Below, piece by piece: positions 37,558 to 47,956 of a DNA stretch of 64,000 nucleotides. The stretch spans positions 1-64,000 of the forward strand of contig NZ_LGTB01000005.1 in the NCBI RefSeq assembly GCF_001238275.1, in the 5' to 3' direction. A model generated the notes under the pieces. The model was not told where the DNA came from, ran no database searches, and worked only from the letters and a program-made list of their open reading frames with translations. The first letter of the stretch is position 1. Each line of letters starts with the position of its first letter. The position numbers and the translations under genes are program-made. The DNA comes from Bradyrhizobium viridifuturi (GTDB taxonomy: Bacteria; Pseudomonadota; Alphaproteobacteria; Rhizobiales; Xanthobacteraceae).

Positions 37558-38391
37558 ATGAAGAGAATGTCTGCAAGAGCCACGCTTTGTCTCTGTCAAT
37601 TGCTGATTTTCCTTGCTGGCCTGGTTGCGACGGGCAACAGTGCGCGAGCCGGCGAAAACGCGCTTGTCGAGCGAGTCAAGTCAACCTGGCGAGCACGAGA
37701 CGGTGAGACAATCGAGCACATTGTTTCCAAAGTCTCGAAAGTGGCTCACTTCGTCCCTCGAAACTGGGGAATCGCCGAAGGCATCGACCACACCGAGTAT
37801 GTTTATCTTTCCTGGACCAGACGCCAGGATAACATATCAGACGAACATTACGTTATTACCTGGAAGGTGGGGACCGACGGAAAGATTGAAGTTGCGTCTC
37901 CCTATGCAAAGCCCATCGAACTCGGCTGGCGTGCCCTCGCGCTTTCACTCATCGCCAGTGAAGTCACCGACGGAGAAAAAGACGCAAACCTTCGTTTTCT
38001 GCATGATCCGGTCAATTTCAACTTTGTGACGACCGCGCGGGGCAAGCTCGGAGATCTACTGCGGCGCGGCCGCTGTCATATCATCGAACCTGTTGTCGTG
38101 GATTACGTGACGGCGGCGAATGATAAGCCGACCGAGAAAGCGAACCGTTGGCGCGTTCTGCTGTTGGTGAACTGCAACATACCAGGCCCGCGTTATTTTA
38201 CGGAGAATGGCGTCATCACCTTCGAGAAGCGCGAGGGGCACGATTGGGAGCCGCAATCTTTCCTTGCCAAGAGGATTGCGACCTCTCCTCCCGGCTCTTG
38301 GTTCCGTCACATAGAGCCAAACGAACGGGAGGCGTTGGAGGGGGTGCGAAAGGCCTCGGCAAATAATCAGGACGGCAGCGCTACTCCTTGA
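37558..38391 (+). CDS. Exported protein of unknown function
   Basis: The 277 residues start with a signal peptide (ATLCLCQLLIFLAGLVATGNSARAG, cleavage near Ala-Arg-Ala), so the protein is probably periplasmic. The mature part has an opening VKSTWRARDGETIEHIVSKVSKVAHFVPRNWGI, a central beta-rich WKVGTDGKIEVASPYAKPIEL, and a later NRWRVLLLVNCNIPGPRYFTENG. I do not recognise a domain. The frame is clean and long with coding-like composition. Start ATG 37558 or the ATG three codons later are equally possible; upstream codons look non-coding. Confidence 0.7.
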   Translation: MKRMSARATLCLCQLLIFLAGLVATGNSARAGENALVERVKSTWRARDGETIEHIVSKVSKVAHFVPRNWGIAEGIDHTEYVYLSWTRRQDNISDEHYVITWKVGTDGKIEVASPYAKPIELGWRALALSLIASEVTDGEKDANLRFLHDPVNFNFVTTARGKLGDLLRRGRCHIIEPVVVDYVTAANDKPTEKANRWRVLLLVNCNIPGPRYFTENGVITFEKREGHDWEPQSFLAKRIATSPPGSWFRHIEPNEREALEGVRKASANNQDGSATP

Positions 38392-38843
38392 GCACCGAGC
38401 GGGTCGGGCCAACAGCAAGACCGATACGCTGAAATAGTGACGCGTCCAGCTATGCCAGCAGCAGGCAAGTCTTTCTCCGGCCTGCAAGCCCCCAATCGAG
38501 AAAGCCAGGCATCAGGATGGCGCTCGCCTCTTCGGACGAGTAGGCGGCGGAACCAGCACAAAAAGACACATCCGCTCTCGCCAGCGCGACGTGTCATGCT
38601 TCACGGACCAAGCGAGGCGATGCTGAGGCCAAGCCCGACCCGGCGTGCGCGCAGCGCATCGCGCGACCAACAAGCACCCGCGGGAGCGAGTGCAGCGACG
38701 AGACCGGTTTAAGAGGGACCCCGGGAACGGGGCAGTGATAGCGACGCCGGCATCCTCAATGGCGGCGGGACCCTTTCCCGAGTGCCCCCGGCGAGGAGCT
38801 CCGCAGCCTTGCTGCGAGGATGAAAGATCGAACTGAGCTTAAT
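38392..38843. other. Intergenic, GC-rich with hairpins
   Basis: The part from about 38690 to 38825 can form several hairpins, including CCCCG-GGAA-CGGGG and CGCAGC-CTT-GCTGCG. It could be an untranslated RNA or just GC-rich spacer. No protein gene is recognised. Confidence 0.3.
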
Positions 38844-39026
38844 CTAAATTTCCTCGCGCGCATTCGTCTGCGCGTCATAGATCTTGATTTGAAGCGTGGG
38901 AAAACGCTTCTTTAGTTCTGCTCCACCAGCCCGGGCGCCGTCTCTGGTTGCGAATTCGGCCTTGAGCCGGCCGTCCACTTCTAGCGCGTAACAAGAGACC
39001 GGCAATTCGGGGGTGGCCATAACCAT
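38844..39026 (-). CDS. Small conserved protein, paralogue of 7549-7743
   Basis: This 60-residue protein shares LEVDGRLKAEFATRD, an alanine/glycine-rich helix, ELKKRFPTLQIKIYDA and a terminal REE with the gene at 7549-7743. GGGATTGAA stands before ATG 39026, much as in the other copy; a second ATG lies two codons on. Two diverged copies in 32 kb suggest dispersal with the island. Function unknown. Confidence 0.7.
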   Translation of the reverse strand: MVMATPELPVSCYALEVDGRLKAEFATRDGARAGGAELKKRFPTLQIKIYDAQTNAREEI

Positions 39027-39873
39027 TTCAATCCCATTGTGCGGCGAGGCGGTTGAACATGATGACTAGCGTGAGTCGCCCAAGTCCCGCCAGCGCGAAT
39101 GCCGCAATGCCTGACTGCAGACACGTGTTGTGGATTAATTCATCGCTCTGAAATCGCGACCAGATCGCAACTCGCAAGAGTGCGAGGACGCCTTTGCACC
39201 GCGGCCCGTAAAAGCCGTCCCACATCATTCCGCACGCTACGCCGAACCGTGCTTTCTTCCGTTCGACGAGCATCGACGGCCGGCCAGGCCTATGGAAGTC
39301 ATTTCGCGCGCAGCGTTTCAGGGCAATGACGGTCGCGGATGCGGCCCACCGTGTAAGTGAAGCATGGTTGCTCTGTGCCGTGGAACCAATCGAGAGGCCG
39401 ATCTCTTTTGAGCAATCACTCTAATCGTGCCTTGCCAAGCCTCCACTTTCCTTACCATTAACCGCGTGCAGTCCTGTCGAACGATAGAGACTTAGCAGTG
39501 CGGCTTCTTCCGCTCGGCGGTGAAGACTAGCACACGACCGCTTTTTCCGAGCCCTTGGAGAAATAGCGTGCCAAGCGCCCTTCCCGGGTCGTGAGTCCAG
39601 CGCTGAAAACATGCGGGAATATGTCCGGGAGAGAGGGAGCGAGCTTCGGATCCCAGAGCCGCATCGGAAAATACCCCCGAAGAAATCTCTTGAATCTCAC
39701 CCAGCGTCAGGTCGTAGGCTGAAAGTATAAGCAAGCTTCCACAAAAGCGCTTCCAAAAGCATTGTCGAAAGATGCCGACCAGACGACGACCTGTGCGCTC
39801 AGCAGTCGGCTGTGACGACACCAGTTCGCTGCGATGTTGTGAGCCGATGAACCAAGAGCGAAAGGATATCAGG
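39027..39873. other. No confident gene
   Basis: The minus-strand frames 39028-39273 and 39492-39974 lack signature or starts; the second is opposite the nuclease gene. Nothing else is recognised. Confidence 0.35.
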
Positions 39874-40599
39874 ATGAAGTACCGCGTAATGATGGCAGCA
39901 TTGCTCGCCATCATCGCGTCTCCCGTTTGCGCGGCGAAACTGAGCGGTGCTCCCCAAATCCTCGACGCCAACACGATAGAGATCGCGCAAACGCGAATTC
40001 GGCTCTCCGGTATCGAGGCCCCCGAGACTGATCAGATTTGCCTGGATACTCATGGTCAGAAATGGGCCTGCGGGGTAGCTGCTCGTGATGCCCTTATCAA
40101 CTACTCGAATGGACGAATATGGGATTGTCAGACCGCAGGAGTAGACAAGTACGGCAGGTTTCTCGGCAGTTGCTTCGTCGAGGGCCAGGACGTGAACGCC
40201 TGGATGGTAAGCTCCGGCTGGGCACTGTCATCCGGTCCATCCGCGCATGTTTACCTCATCAATGAGGTGGTGGCGAGCAATGCCTTTGCCGGCCTGTGGT
40301 CGGGGGCATTCATCACCCCTTGGGACTGGCGCCGCCGCAACAAGAGCACGATCATTGTCGGCGCGAGCTCGGTGCCGAACAAAGCCCAGGAACTCCTGCT
40401 CGGATCTGCTCTGCTATCTGACCCGCCCTCCCCCGACTGCGTGATAAAGGGCACCGTCGACGGTAACGGCGAGCGCACGTATCACTCTCCGGGACAAATC
40501 AGTTACGGACAAATCGACATGACGAAGAAACCGGCTGAACGCTGGTTCTGTAGCGAAAACGAGGCCGAAGCCATGGGTTGGCATAGAGCCGCGCGATAG
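39874..40599 (+). CDS. Secreted thermonuclease-like (SNase) protein
   Basis: The 241 residues begin with a signal peptide (MMAALLAIIASPVCA). The staphylococcal nuclease fold follows, with Arg43 in RLSGIEAPE, Glu51 in the same motif, and Arg95 in DKYGRFLGSC, matching the three catalytic residues of the family. VEGQDVNAWMVSSGWAL is the usual later motif. The C-terminal 50 residues (DCVIKGTV through GERTYHSPGQ, ERWFCSENEAEAMGW) form the small cysteine-containing add-on seen in many secreted rhizobial homologues. It is probably a periplasmic nuclease. The carbonic anhydrase gene starts 12 bases after its stop, so they form one operon. Confidence 0.85.
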   Translation: MKYRVMMAALLAIIASPVCAAKLSGAPQILDANTIEIAQTRIRLSGIEAPETDQICLDTHGQKWACGVAARDALINYSNGRIWDCQTAGVDKYGRFLGSCFVEGQDVNAWMVSSGWALSSGPSAHVYLINEVVASNAFAGLWSGAFITPWDWRRRNKSTIIVGASSVPNKAQELLLGSALLSDPPSPDCVIKGTVDGNGERTYHSPGQISYGQIDMTKKPAERWFCSENEAEAMGWHRAAR

Positions 40600-40610
40600 A
40601 GGTCCTATCC

Positions 40611-41354
40611 ATGCGTGCAAACTATCCACAGGGCACTCCGTATCCGACCGAGGTCCCTCCATCCCGCCGCTCGCTGTTACTGTTCGCTCTTTCGGCATTT
40701 GTCGTGCCGTTTGCCGGCAACATTGTCGACGCGAAGCAAGCAACAGCGCCGCCGAAGCCGGATAATCAGCTCTCGCCCGATGCTGCACTGAAGCGGCTGA
40801 TGGAGGGTAACGATCGTTATGTGCAGAGCGCGTCGCGAGGGCGCGATCTGGAACGCGAGCGCCGACTTTTAGTCGATGGCCAGAATCCATATGCGGCGGT
40901 TCTGAGCTGCGCCGATTCGCGGGTAGCGCCCGAGCTTGCCTTCGACAGCGGACTTGGTGATTTGTTCATATGCCGCCTCGCCGGTAACTTCGTCAACGAT
41001 GACACGCTAGCGAGCCTGGAGTACGCAGTCGCCGTACTGAACACGCCGTTGATCCTGGTACTCGGTCACGATCACTGCGGCGCGATAGAGGCCACCATCA
41101 ACTCGCTTGACGAAGGCAAGCCGGCACCGGGACATATCCGCTCCCTCGTCAGCGCGCTTGCGCCTGCCGTAAGAGGGACCGGCCACCAACCAGGTGATAG
41201 CTCCGCCGATGTGATCCGGCAGAATGTGATCGATAACGTCAATAAACTCAAATCCGCCAGCCCGATCCTGAACCCAGCTGTTGAGCAAAAAACACTCGCG
41301 ATCGTCGGCGGTCTATATCGGCTCGAAACCGGCAGGGTCGACGTATTGGGCTGA
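40611..41354 (+). CDS. Beta-class carbonic anhydrase with N-terminal export signal
   Basis: The enzyme interconverts CO2 and bicarbonate. Zinc ligands are visible: SCADSRVAPE (Cys, Asp-Arg pair) and GHDHCGAIEA (His and Cys). The 247 residues start with a polar region followed by RRSLLLFALSAFVVPFAGNIVDA, which looks like a Sec or Tat signal, so the enzyme is probably periplasmic, where bacterial carbonic anhydrases are more often alpha-class. It is 12 bases downstream of the secreted nuclease gene. Confidence 0.88.
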   Translation: MRANYPQGTPYPTEVPPSRRSLLLFALSAFVVPFAGNIVDAKQATAPPKPDNQLSPDAALKRLMEGNDRYVQSASRGRDLERERRLLVDGQNPYAAVLSCADSRVAPELAFDSGLGDLFICRLAGNFVNDDTLASLEYAVAVLNTPLILVLGHDHCGAIEATINSLDEGKPAPGHIRSLVSALAPAVRGTGHQPGDSSADVIRQNVIDNVNKLKSASPILNPAVEQKTLAIVGGLYRLETGRVDVLG

Positions 41355-41465
41355 CGCTGATGCCTTCGCGCTATCGTCCAGCCGGTGTGCCCTCGCCCCC
41401 TCAATCAACTGACACAACATTCGCGGATACGGTGCTGTCCTAGTTAGGACGCTCGACAGAACAAA

Positions 41466-41654
41466 CTAGGACACTTGGGGGATCGGTGTTGATGGAGCCG
41501 CCTTCCTGACAATCGTCAGCCGGCAGCTAACGGCCGCTTCGGTGCGGCCCATGTGAATGGCTATCTCTCGGAGCGTAAGCCCCGGTACGCCGGTGAGCGC
41601 GATCAGCGCAATGTCATCCTCAGGCGTCCAATGCTTGGCTCGGTTGATCGGCAT
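41466..41654 (-). CDS. Small SANT/helix-turn-helix-like protein
   Basis: The 62 residues from ATG 41654 (GGGGGA upstream) read AKHWTPEDDIALIALTGVPGLTLREIAIHMGRTEAAVSCRLTIVRKA, in which W, EDD..L, and REIAIHMGRTEAAVSCRL form a Myb/SANT-like three-helix unit. It probably binds DNA. The protein at 14065-14250 has a similar architecture. No target or partner gene is adjacent. Confidence 0.6.
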   Translation of the reverse strand: MPINRAKHWTPEDDIALIALTGVPGLTLREIAIHMGRTEAAVSCRLTIVRKAAPSTPIPQVS

Positions 41655-42045
41655 AGAGCGTCCCCCACAAACTGCGCCGGTCACTCCTTGGTAACCGATG
41701 GGATTTGGGGTGGCCTATCCGTGCGATTACGGGGCCGTTTTCTTTTAGGTCACGTAGGCTGCCGTGCCTAAGTGAATGCGGGAACACCTGCTCCACCGCA
41801 AACTGACGACATGCTCAGATTTGATCATCACATGGACGGCGTCGAGTACAGCTTCGTCGGATTGGCTGATTCACTCGTCGCGCCGATCGCTAGTGTGAGC
41901 TGTCTCTTCATCTGGTGACGCTCGCCACCTCCAAGGCGTCGCCCACCGCCCCAGCGTGTGCCCCCTCGCTGGGGCCGTTTCTTTGGAACTGCCGTTTCAG
42001 TGCGTCAGCGAGCGGAACAGCATGGAAAGGGAATCTACGGTCAAG

Positions 42046-42294
42046 TCACGATTCTTCAAGTAGTGACAGGCGCTGTAGAGATGACCGAAAATCGTATTCG
42101 CGCGGATTTGGCTCGTAAGACCAGCACAGGCGATACGACAAATCGAAGGCTACCATCTGATTGTGGAAGGCCTCGTAGAACATGGGGAAGCGGCTCATCT
42201 GCTGGCTATCGCCGTAGCTGAGACCCAAAACCTCACCCGTTTCTACCTGCTCCAGTGCGCCGTACTGACTGGCCTCGAACTCGATGTCGGTCAC
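42046..42294 (-). CDS. Possible acidic small protein, unknown
   Basis: The frame of 82 codons starts at GTG 42294 with TGGAG seven bases before it. The protein is acidic and rich in aromatic residues (SRFPMFYEAFHNQMVAFDLSYRLCWSYEP). I know no family. It is supported only by the start site and composition. Confidence 0.4.
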   Translation of the reverse strand: MTDIEFEASQYGALEQVETGEVLGLSYGDSQQMSRFPMFYEAFHNQMVAFDLSYRLCWSYEPNPREYDFRSSLQRLSLLEES

Positions 42295-42533
42295 GATGTT
42301 GCTCCATCGTCAGATGATAACCATCTGTCGAGCTTGGCTGTCTTCGCAGCATGATGACTTGTGCTTAACAGGGATCATTCCAGCGACGCTGCTCCATCGG
42401 CGGCCGTGAAAGTGATTGCTGACCGCGCGACATGGGTACGATCCGGCGATCGGTCGGGTATATTGATTTCAGTACGCCTTCAATATCGAACAGGTTCAGA
42501 ACCTGTACGATGCGTACCGTCCGATCCTGGCTA

Positions 42534-42629
42534 TCAAGCAGGACTAAAGATTACATACAGAAGAATTGCGACGAAGATGGCTGTCCAGCCAACCGATGAT
42601 ATGAACAGTGCTACTCGCGTCGACATCAT
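42534..42629 (-). CDS. 31-residue single-helix membrane microprotein
   Basis: ATG 42629 follows GAAGGAG at ideal spacing. The product MMSTRV, then a hydrophobic helix (ALFISSVGWTAIFVAILLYV), ends FSPA and stop. Tiny membrane proteins of this type often stabilise respiratory or transport complexes, but no partner gene is adjacent. The evidence is the strong ribosome binding site and the clean helix. Confidence 0.5.
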   Translation of the reverse strand: MMSTRVALFISSVGWTAIFVAILLYVIFSPA

Positions 42630-42845
42630 GCTTTTTCTCCTTCGGCAGCCAACGAAGCCGCCAGTGTCGGAAAGAGCAACCTCGTCGAAATTATGTCGAG
42701 TTCATACTTGCGCCGCATAAAGCGGAACTAACGCGCACGGAACGTCGCGATCACCGACCGGCGGGAAGATTCGCAGCGCCCCGGCCCATTCCTCGGAAGA
42801 TCGTTGACCGATCCGGATGCCGACAAGCATCATGATTGTGGGACC

Positions 42846-43997
42846 TCACCGTATCTTACCCCAGGTCTCTTCGACCAGCGCATCGATCATCTCGGATACA
42901 TCATCTTGCTCGACATTAAGCGTTAACGAAATCCGCAACCTTGCCCTGCCCGGGGGCGCTGGCGGTCGTATTGCTCGGACATCAAAACCGCGCGCCTGCA
43001 GCGCAGCGGCTAGCCGGATTGTGCGTGCGTTGTCACCAACCCTGTAAGGAATGATCTGTGAGCTCGAACGGGTCGGGCGGCCGCAGATGGCGAGCTGACG
43101 GTGTGCAAAATCGATAAGATCGATCAGGCGTCGCCGCCGCTCAGGCTCCTCCTGTACAATTAAAAGGGCCTGCCGAGCAGCGACTGCCATCAGGGGCGAT
43201 GGCGCGGTGGCGGAAATAAATGGACGACACCGATAGACCATGAAATCGCGCAATACGCTCGATGCAGTGACAAGAGCCCCGGCCGCCCCGAGAGCCTTCC
43301 CGCAGGTGTGGACCACCAGAATATATCCGCATCCCTGGTAGGGCGCTGTGAGCCCCCGCCCCTGCTCGCCGTAAATGCCTGTAGCATGGGCCTCATCCAC
43401 AACCAGGAAAGCCTCGTACCGTTCAGCGATTTCAACCAGATCTGCAAGCGGCGCAAAGTCACCGTCCAAACTGTAGAGGCTCTCGATCGCAATCCAGACG
43501 CGCCCTACGCCGCCTTTGGCGTGCCAATCGCCAATCGTGTCTTCAACAGATTGAGGATCATTATGGGCGGCTATCCGGAACTCAGCTCGGCCCGCGCGCG
43601 CCCCCTCATGCATGCTGGCGTGCACGAGCGAATCGAGAACCAGCAGATCGCCTCGCTGCGGCAGCGTTGTCAAAATGGCAAAGTTTGCAATGTAACCGCT
43701 ACCGAAAAATAGCGCTGTCTCCGCGCGAAAGAACCGCGCCGCTTCCGTTTCGAGGGCTTCGTGTTCCCCGCAATTGCGGCGCAGGAGCCGTGACCCGCCG
43801 GCTCCGATAGGAGTACCAGCCTTGAGCGCAGCGAACAGAGCCTCCTTCATACGTGGCGCGCTAGCCAGTGCTAGATAATCGCTCGAAGCAAAATCAACAC
43901 CTGCACGTGCCGTGAGGCCGGGCCGCCCGCCCTCTTCTCTCATAGCTTCCACGGCCGCGGAATACCGATGAAGCTTGCTCTGGTGAGTTAAGTTCAT
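42846..43997 (-). CDS. bioF: 8-amino-7-oxononanoate synthase
   Basis: BioF condenses pimeloyl-CoA (or -ACP) with alanine, the first dedicated step of the biotin ring. The 383 residues show the alpha-oxoamine synthase order: SSDYLALASAPRMKEA, GAGGSRLLRRNCGEHEALE, IESLYSLDGDFAPL, VDEAHATGIYG, and the PLP lysine Lys234 in HTCGKALGAAG. Length is normal. The other bio genes are not in the window, so it stands alone here. Close relatives (KBL, ALA synthase) share the fold, but the length and SRLLRRNCGEH favour BioF. The start overlaps an upstream TGA (CAATGA), hinting at a lost or unrecognised upstream partner. Confidence 0.85.
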   Translation of the reverse strand: MNLTHQSKLHRYSAAVEAMREEGGRPGLTARAGVDFASSDYLALASAPRMKEALFAALKAGTPIGAGGSRLLRRNCGEHEALETEAARFFRAETALFFGSGYIANFAILTTLPQRGDLLVLDSLVHASMHEGARAGRAEFRIAAHNDPQSVEDTIGDWHAKGGVGRVWIAIESLYSLDGDFAPLADLVEIAERYEAFLVVDEAHATGIYGEQGRGLTAPYQGCGYILVVHTCGKALGAAGALVTASSVLRDFMVYRCRPFISATAPSPLMAVAARQALLIVQEEPERRRRLIDLIDFAHRQLAICGRPTRSSSQIIPYRVGDNARTIRLAAALQARGFDVRAIRPPAPPGRARLRISLTLNVEQDDVSEMIDALVEETWGKIR

Positions 43998-46177
43998 TGC
44001 TTGATCCAGCCTATGCCATCGAACGGGAAGACGAGGGTACGCCGCGCAGAACGCAGTTGCCTGCCCTCAAGCAGAGTACGCGCGACCTTTGCGCCTTCCC
44101 ATGGCTGCAGCCCGTCTATCGAAGCCGCCAGTCCCGATTTCGGAGCGCTTCGATCACGTACATAGCCACCGTCGTCTCGGCTCCTATAAGTTACATCTTG
44201 TCCGCTGAACGGCTATACTGGCCACGCGGCCGCGCCATCGATCAAGTCTTTGTCCAACAATCTGGCTCGATCACTGGAGCGCGACGCATTTGCGGGACGT
44301 TCTACGGCATTCTGGCCAGAACGGCAAAGCACCGCGATAGCTTCCGTCGGGTCGGTCGACGCGATGACCAGGAGCGTTGCTGAGGCACCTTTCGATATGG
44401 ACCATCACGACCACTAGCGCGCGCTCGAATGTCTCAAGGACGTTCCCAAATGACCGCCCTCAAGGTGAGCCACATCCGCCGACAGTCAAGTAGAACCGGC
44501 ATTCCACCAGGTCTCCGTACGCTCGCCCGCTCCGGCGCTGCTGCCGCCGCAGCTGAATCCGCGACATCGCAGGAAGACACCTGTGCCTTTAATCCCTTGC
44601 ACCCAAAAACGCCTCACCGAGGAGGCCCAATGAGAGGACGCGCCTTGCGCTGCGCGCTCTTCTACTCTTGGATAGTCAAGTTGGCAGATTATCGTTTGCC
44701 ATTCGCGCAACCTCGGCACGAACCGGACAGCCGCGCACTACGACAGTGAGTGCGATCCAATTGCATCATAATCGTTCGATGCGTACGAACCGTTCCCAAG
44801 GCCACTGCCAATTTTAACGCCAACCGCTCTGATAACCTTGCGGCGAGCATCGCGGCAACCGGAGCAGCGTCGCGGTGCAGCCAATGCGACAGTCACGTCC
44901 TGACCGGTTTGGGCCGCGAGTTCGGATGTCTCAGGATTCGTGACGTGATTTGTTCATCGACACGAATGAGTTCAATCCAAGCGAGTTTCGACGGCAGACC
45001 GGAACTCGCACCGCTTCGCTGGGATAGATCGAATGATCTGACTTGGCAGACTTGACTGCCGATGTGTCGCATTAATTCGGAAGGCGTCCACTCCTTCCGA
45101 ACTCAAAACGCTTCCGGAAATCGCAAAGGAAGAGCTCGCCGCATGTACAATGGTTGGTACGGTACGCGGGTTCGGACTTTCGACGGTACAGGTTTGACCG
45201 ATGGTGAGGCCTGAAGGTCTGCTCGCCTGGCATTTGCCATCGGGCACCTCGCGAGCTCTAATCAGGGCCCGTTGCACGTGCAGTGAGGAGGCACGGGAGT
45301 TAGGTCGTTCTTCTGGCTGGCGCCGAGAGTAAGCAGCGACAAATGCGGGCGCGTGCTGGCATTGGGCGGTAATATTAGCTTTGCACGGAGCTTCCTTACA
45401 ACGGGCAGCGGCGACATATAGGGACACCCGCACGCACCAACACCGATCGCTATCTGAGCTGTCATATAGCACTGATCTCACCAGCAAGGACCGGCAGACG
45501 CTGCCGTGTCGGACACCGGGCAGTCGCGCAGTCTCTTGGCTCGGTTTGTATCTTGGGTGCCTTTGCCTGTTGATGAATCTCGACCGAGGACGCGCCCGCC
45601 TCGGTCATTTGCTTGGCGAATCGCTGCATTCACCTCGCGCCCTGTCCGCTTGATGACACGATGTGGCTGGAACCAGACAGAGTTGGCGCTAACACCCCGC
45701 TGACCCGGCTCGTATCACGCGATTTACTTTTAGGGAAACACAGCTAGCAGGCCCTGTTTGATGGCACATCGATTGCTGGTGAGACGATAAACGGATCAAC
45801 AGGTTCGTGAGGCCTCACAACTCCCTGTTTGAGAAGAGATGGGAAGCCAGCGCTATCGCCAGCTCTCGCAGTCCTGGTCAAACGGGTGAGGACGGATGCT
45901 GCCGCCGCAGTTGTTTGCTTACCGGTCCAAATTCAAGGGCAGCGCCGATGGCCATGTGTTGTTCAGCATTCGGGCCCCTCAACACCGTGTTGTTGACCCG
46001 ATCCGCTCGGCAAGCGGTTTGGAGAGGAAGGAGCTTGCGGGCTGGTCACGATCAATATCAACTGCGGCAATCGGCGATCTTCTCGGGCTTCACCCAATAC
46101 GGCCGGCTCTGCCATGCACTCGCAATCTCCGTCCATGACCGGCTACACCGCTGGTCGTCTTATCACTGAGGACAAAC
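43998..46177. other. Long gene-poor stretch (2.2 kb)
   Basis: Frames of 60-170 codons occur on both strands, but none shows a domain or a good start. On the minus strand the reading phase that ends at the bioF start was translated by eye for about 70 codons and resembles nothing I know. The stretch is probably decayed or spacer DNA. Confidence 0.4.
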
Positions 46178-47344
46178 ATGAACGCTCCGCCAGAAACGAT
46201 CGCAGCAGAAACGGACGTTTCAGCTGCAACAAGTGATGATCTGTCGCCGCTGCTGGCCGATATCCGCGCGCGCCGTAACGAGTTTGCCCGCGCGCAGCAG
46301 GTTCCAGACGACGTTATTCAGGCATTCAAACGCGTTGGCGTCTACCGGGCTTTGGCCGCCAAACGTTTTGGCGGCGACGAGAGAACGCCTGCAGATTTTT
46401 GTCGCCTGATCGAGCGTATTTCCGAAGCGGACGGATCGGCCGGTTGGGTCGCCAGCTTCGGCGACGGGGCTCGCTACCTCTCTGCTCTCCCCGAAGACAC
46501 GCTTTGCCGCGTATATGCCAACGGACCCGACGTGGTGTACGCGGGTGCAGTTTTCCCGCTCCAGCCCGCTCAACGAAGTGCTGCCGGGTTTGTCGTGAAC
46601 GGCGTGTGGCCCTTCGCCAGCGGATCAACCGGCGCGGAGCTAATTGGCGTTGGAATCACTCTAGACGATGATCCAACAGGCGGACTTGCGCGTATAGCCG
46701 TGATGCCAGCCGACCAGGTAACTATCCGTCCCAATTGGGAGGTCATCGGCCTGCAAGGCACCGGCAGTCATGACATCGTTGTCGACAATGTTATTGTACC
46801 AGAGGAATGGACACTGATCCGCGGCGGTCCACCGGCTTTCGACGTGCCCCTCCATCGTTATCCTTCCGTGACTTTCGCCGCGCAGGCGCATGCGATTGTG
46901 GGCATCGGCATTGCGCGCTCCGCGCTAGACGAGGTGATCGGCATGGCCCGGAGCCGCGCTTCAATTACTGGAGCGCCGGTGATGGCAGAGCGCGGTTACG
47001 TCCAGCTGGAGGCCGCCAGAGCCGAAGCCATGCTGCGCTCCGCACGCTCCTTCTTCTATGAAGCCACCGAGGAGCTATGGAACGAAGCGTTGCAGGATGC
47101 GGTCCTGCCGAATACGACAAACCTGATGCGCCTTGCCGCGACCAACGCCGCCCGACAGAGCGCCGAGGTCTGCAAGATCGCGAGCGGTCTCGCAGGAACG
47201 CAATCACTTTATACCACAAGCAATCTCGCGCGCGCAATGTGCGACAGTTTCGTGGTTGCACAGCACGCAGCCTTGAACGAAGGAACACTTCAGAGCGTAG
47301 GTCGTCTCCTGCTCGGGAATTTAGCGCCGGCAGGGTTTCCATGA
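46178..47344 (+). CDS. Acyl-CoA dehydrogenase-fold flavin monooxygenase-like protein
   Basis: The 388 residues have the acyl-CoA dehydrogenase fold. There is an N-terminal helical part (LLADIRARRNEFARAQQVPDDVIQAFKRVGVYRALAAKRFGG), a middle beta domain (GAVFPLQPAQRSAAGFVVNGVWPFASG) with FASGSTGAELI, and a C-terminal helical bundle. The GWVASFGDGA and VPEEWT segments are those of the group D flavin monooxygenases (HsaA, indole or p-hydroxyphenylacetate types) rather than true dehydrogenases. It probably hydroxylates an aromatic or small heterocycle with reduced flavin from a partner reductase; no reductase gene is nearby. The substrate is unknown. Confidence 0.7.
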   Translation: MNAPPETIAAETDVSAATSDDLSPLLADIRARRNEFARAQQVPDDVIQAFKRVGVYRALAAKRFGGDERTPADFCRLIERISEADGSAGWVASFGDGARYLSALPEDTLCRVYANGPDVVYAGAVFPLQPAQRSAAGFVVNGVWPFASGSTGAELIGVGITLDDDPTGGLARIAVMPADQVTIRPNWEVIGLQGTGSHDIVVDNVIVPEEWTLIRGGPPAFDVPLHRYPSVTFAAQAHAIVGIGIARSALDEVIGMARSRASITGAPVMAERGYVQLEAARAEAMLRSARSFFYEATEELWNEALQDAVLPNTTNLMRLAATNAARQSAEVCKIASGLAGTQSLYTTSNLARAMCDSFVVAQHAALNEGTLQSVGRLLLGNLAPAGFP

Positions 47345-47956
47345 GGGCCGGCCATCCACGAGTACCTCCGCACGACCCGCAACAACGGATTGCCGAATTT
47401 CGCATCATGCTCGCTCGCCCGAGAACTCGTCCGGAAGTGTGAGACGCCTATGCGAGCGACTAGATAGCCAAGCGGGAAGCCTTGAACCAGGCTACGGGAA
47501 CAATCCGCGTGTTCACGGAGGCAATGTCGCAGCTGACAATTCATCCGGACTGCGACAAACTTTTAGCCATTGAGGTAAAAACTCGCGGGCCGAAACGCTG
47601 CGAAGCCCGTGAACTATGGATAGTGCTGTGACAGGGTCTTTCGGCTTGTTAGCAAAGAGGATCACAGTTCACTCTACCCACCGACAAGCGATTCCGCACT
47701 CGTCAAACTCGCCATTTGTACGCTGCGTACAATGTTTTGCGCGTGGGCGATACAGCATCTGTTCTACGTGTCCATTAAGCTATGCGCTGGATGCAGCATA
47801 GAGTCACCAATGAACAGCGCTGAGTGGAATGGAAGACAGGCAGCCAACGAAACGTCGCCATCTGATTGACGCGTCTTATTCCGCGGCGATATCACGTCGG
47901 GAACATCCTTGTGATCCGCACCAGAATCAAATCATGATAGATCATCACGATCCAAC
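47345..47956. other. Intergenic, no gene recognised
   Basis: Only short frames without signature are present. Confidence 0.4.

Noticed and set aside
38690..38825. GC-rich hairpin-forming stretch as a known ncRNA
   Set aside because: I compared it with RNase P, tmRNA and 6S features and found none of their conserved boxes; left as an unnamed structured spacer.
44010..44400. Minus-strand frame ending at the bioF start
   Set aside because: Its stop overlaps the bioF ATG, but translation gives no known family and earlier stops appear.
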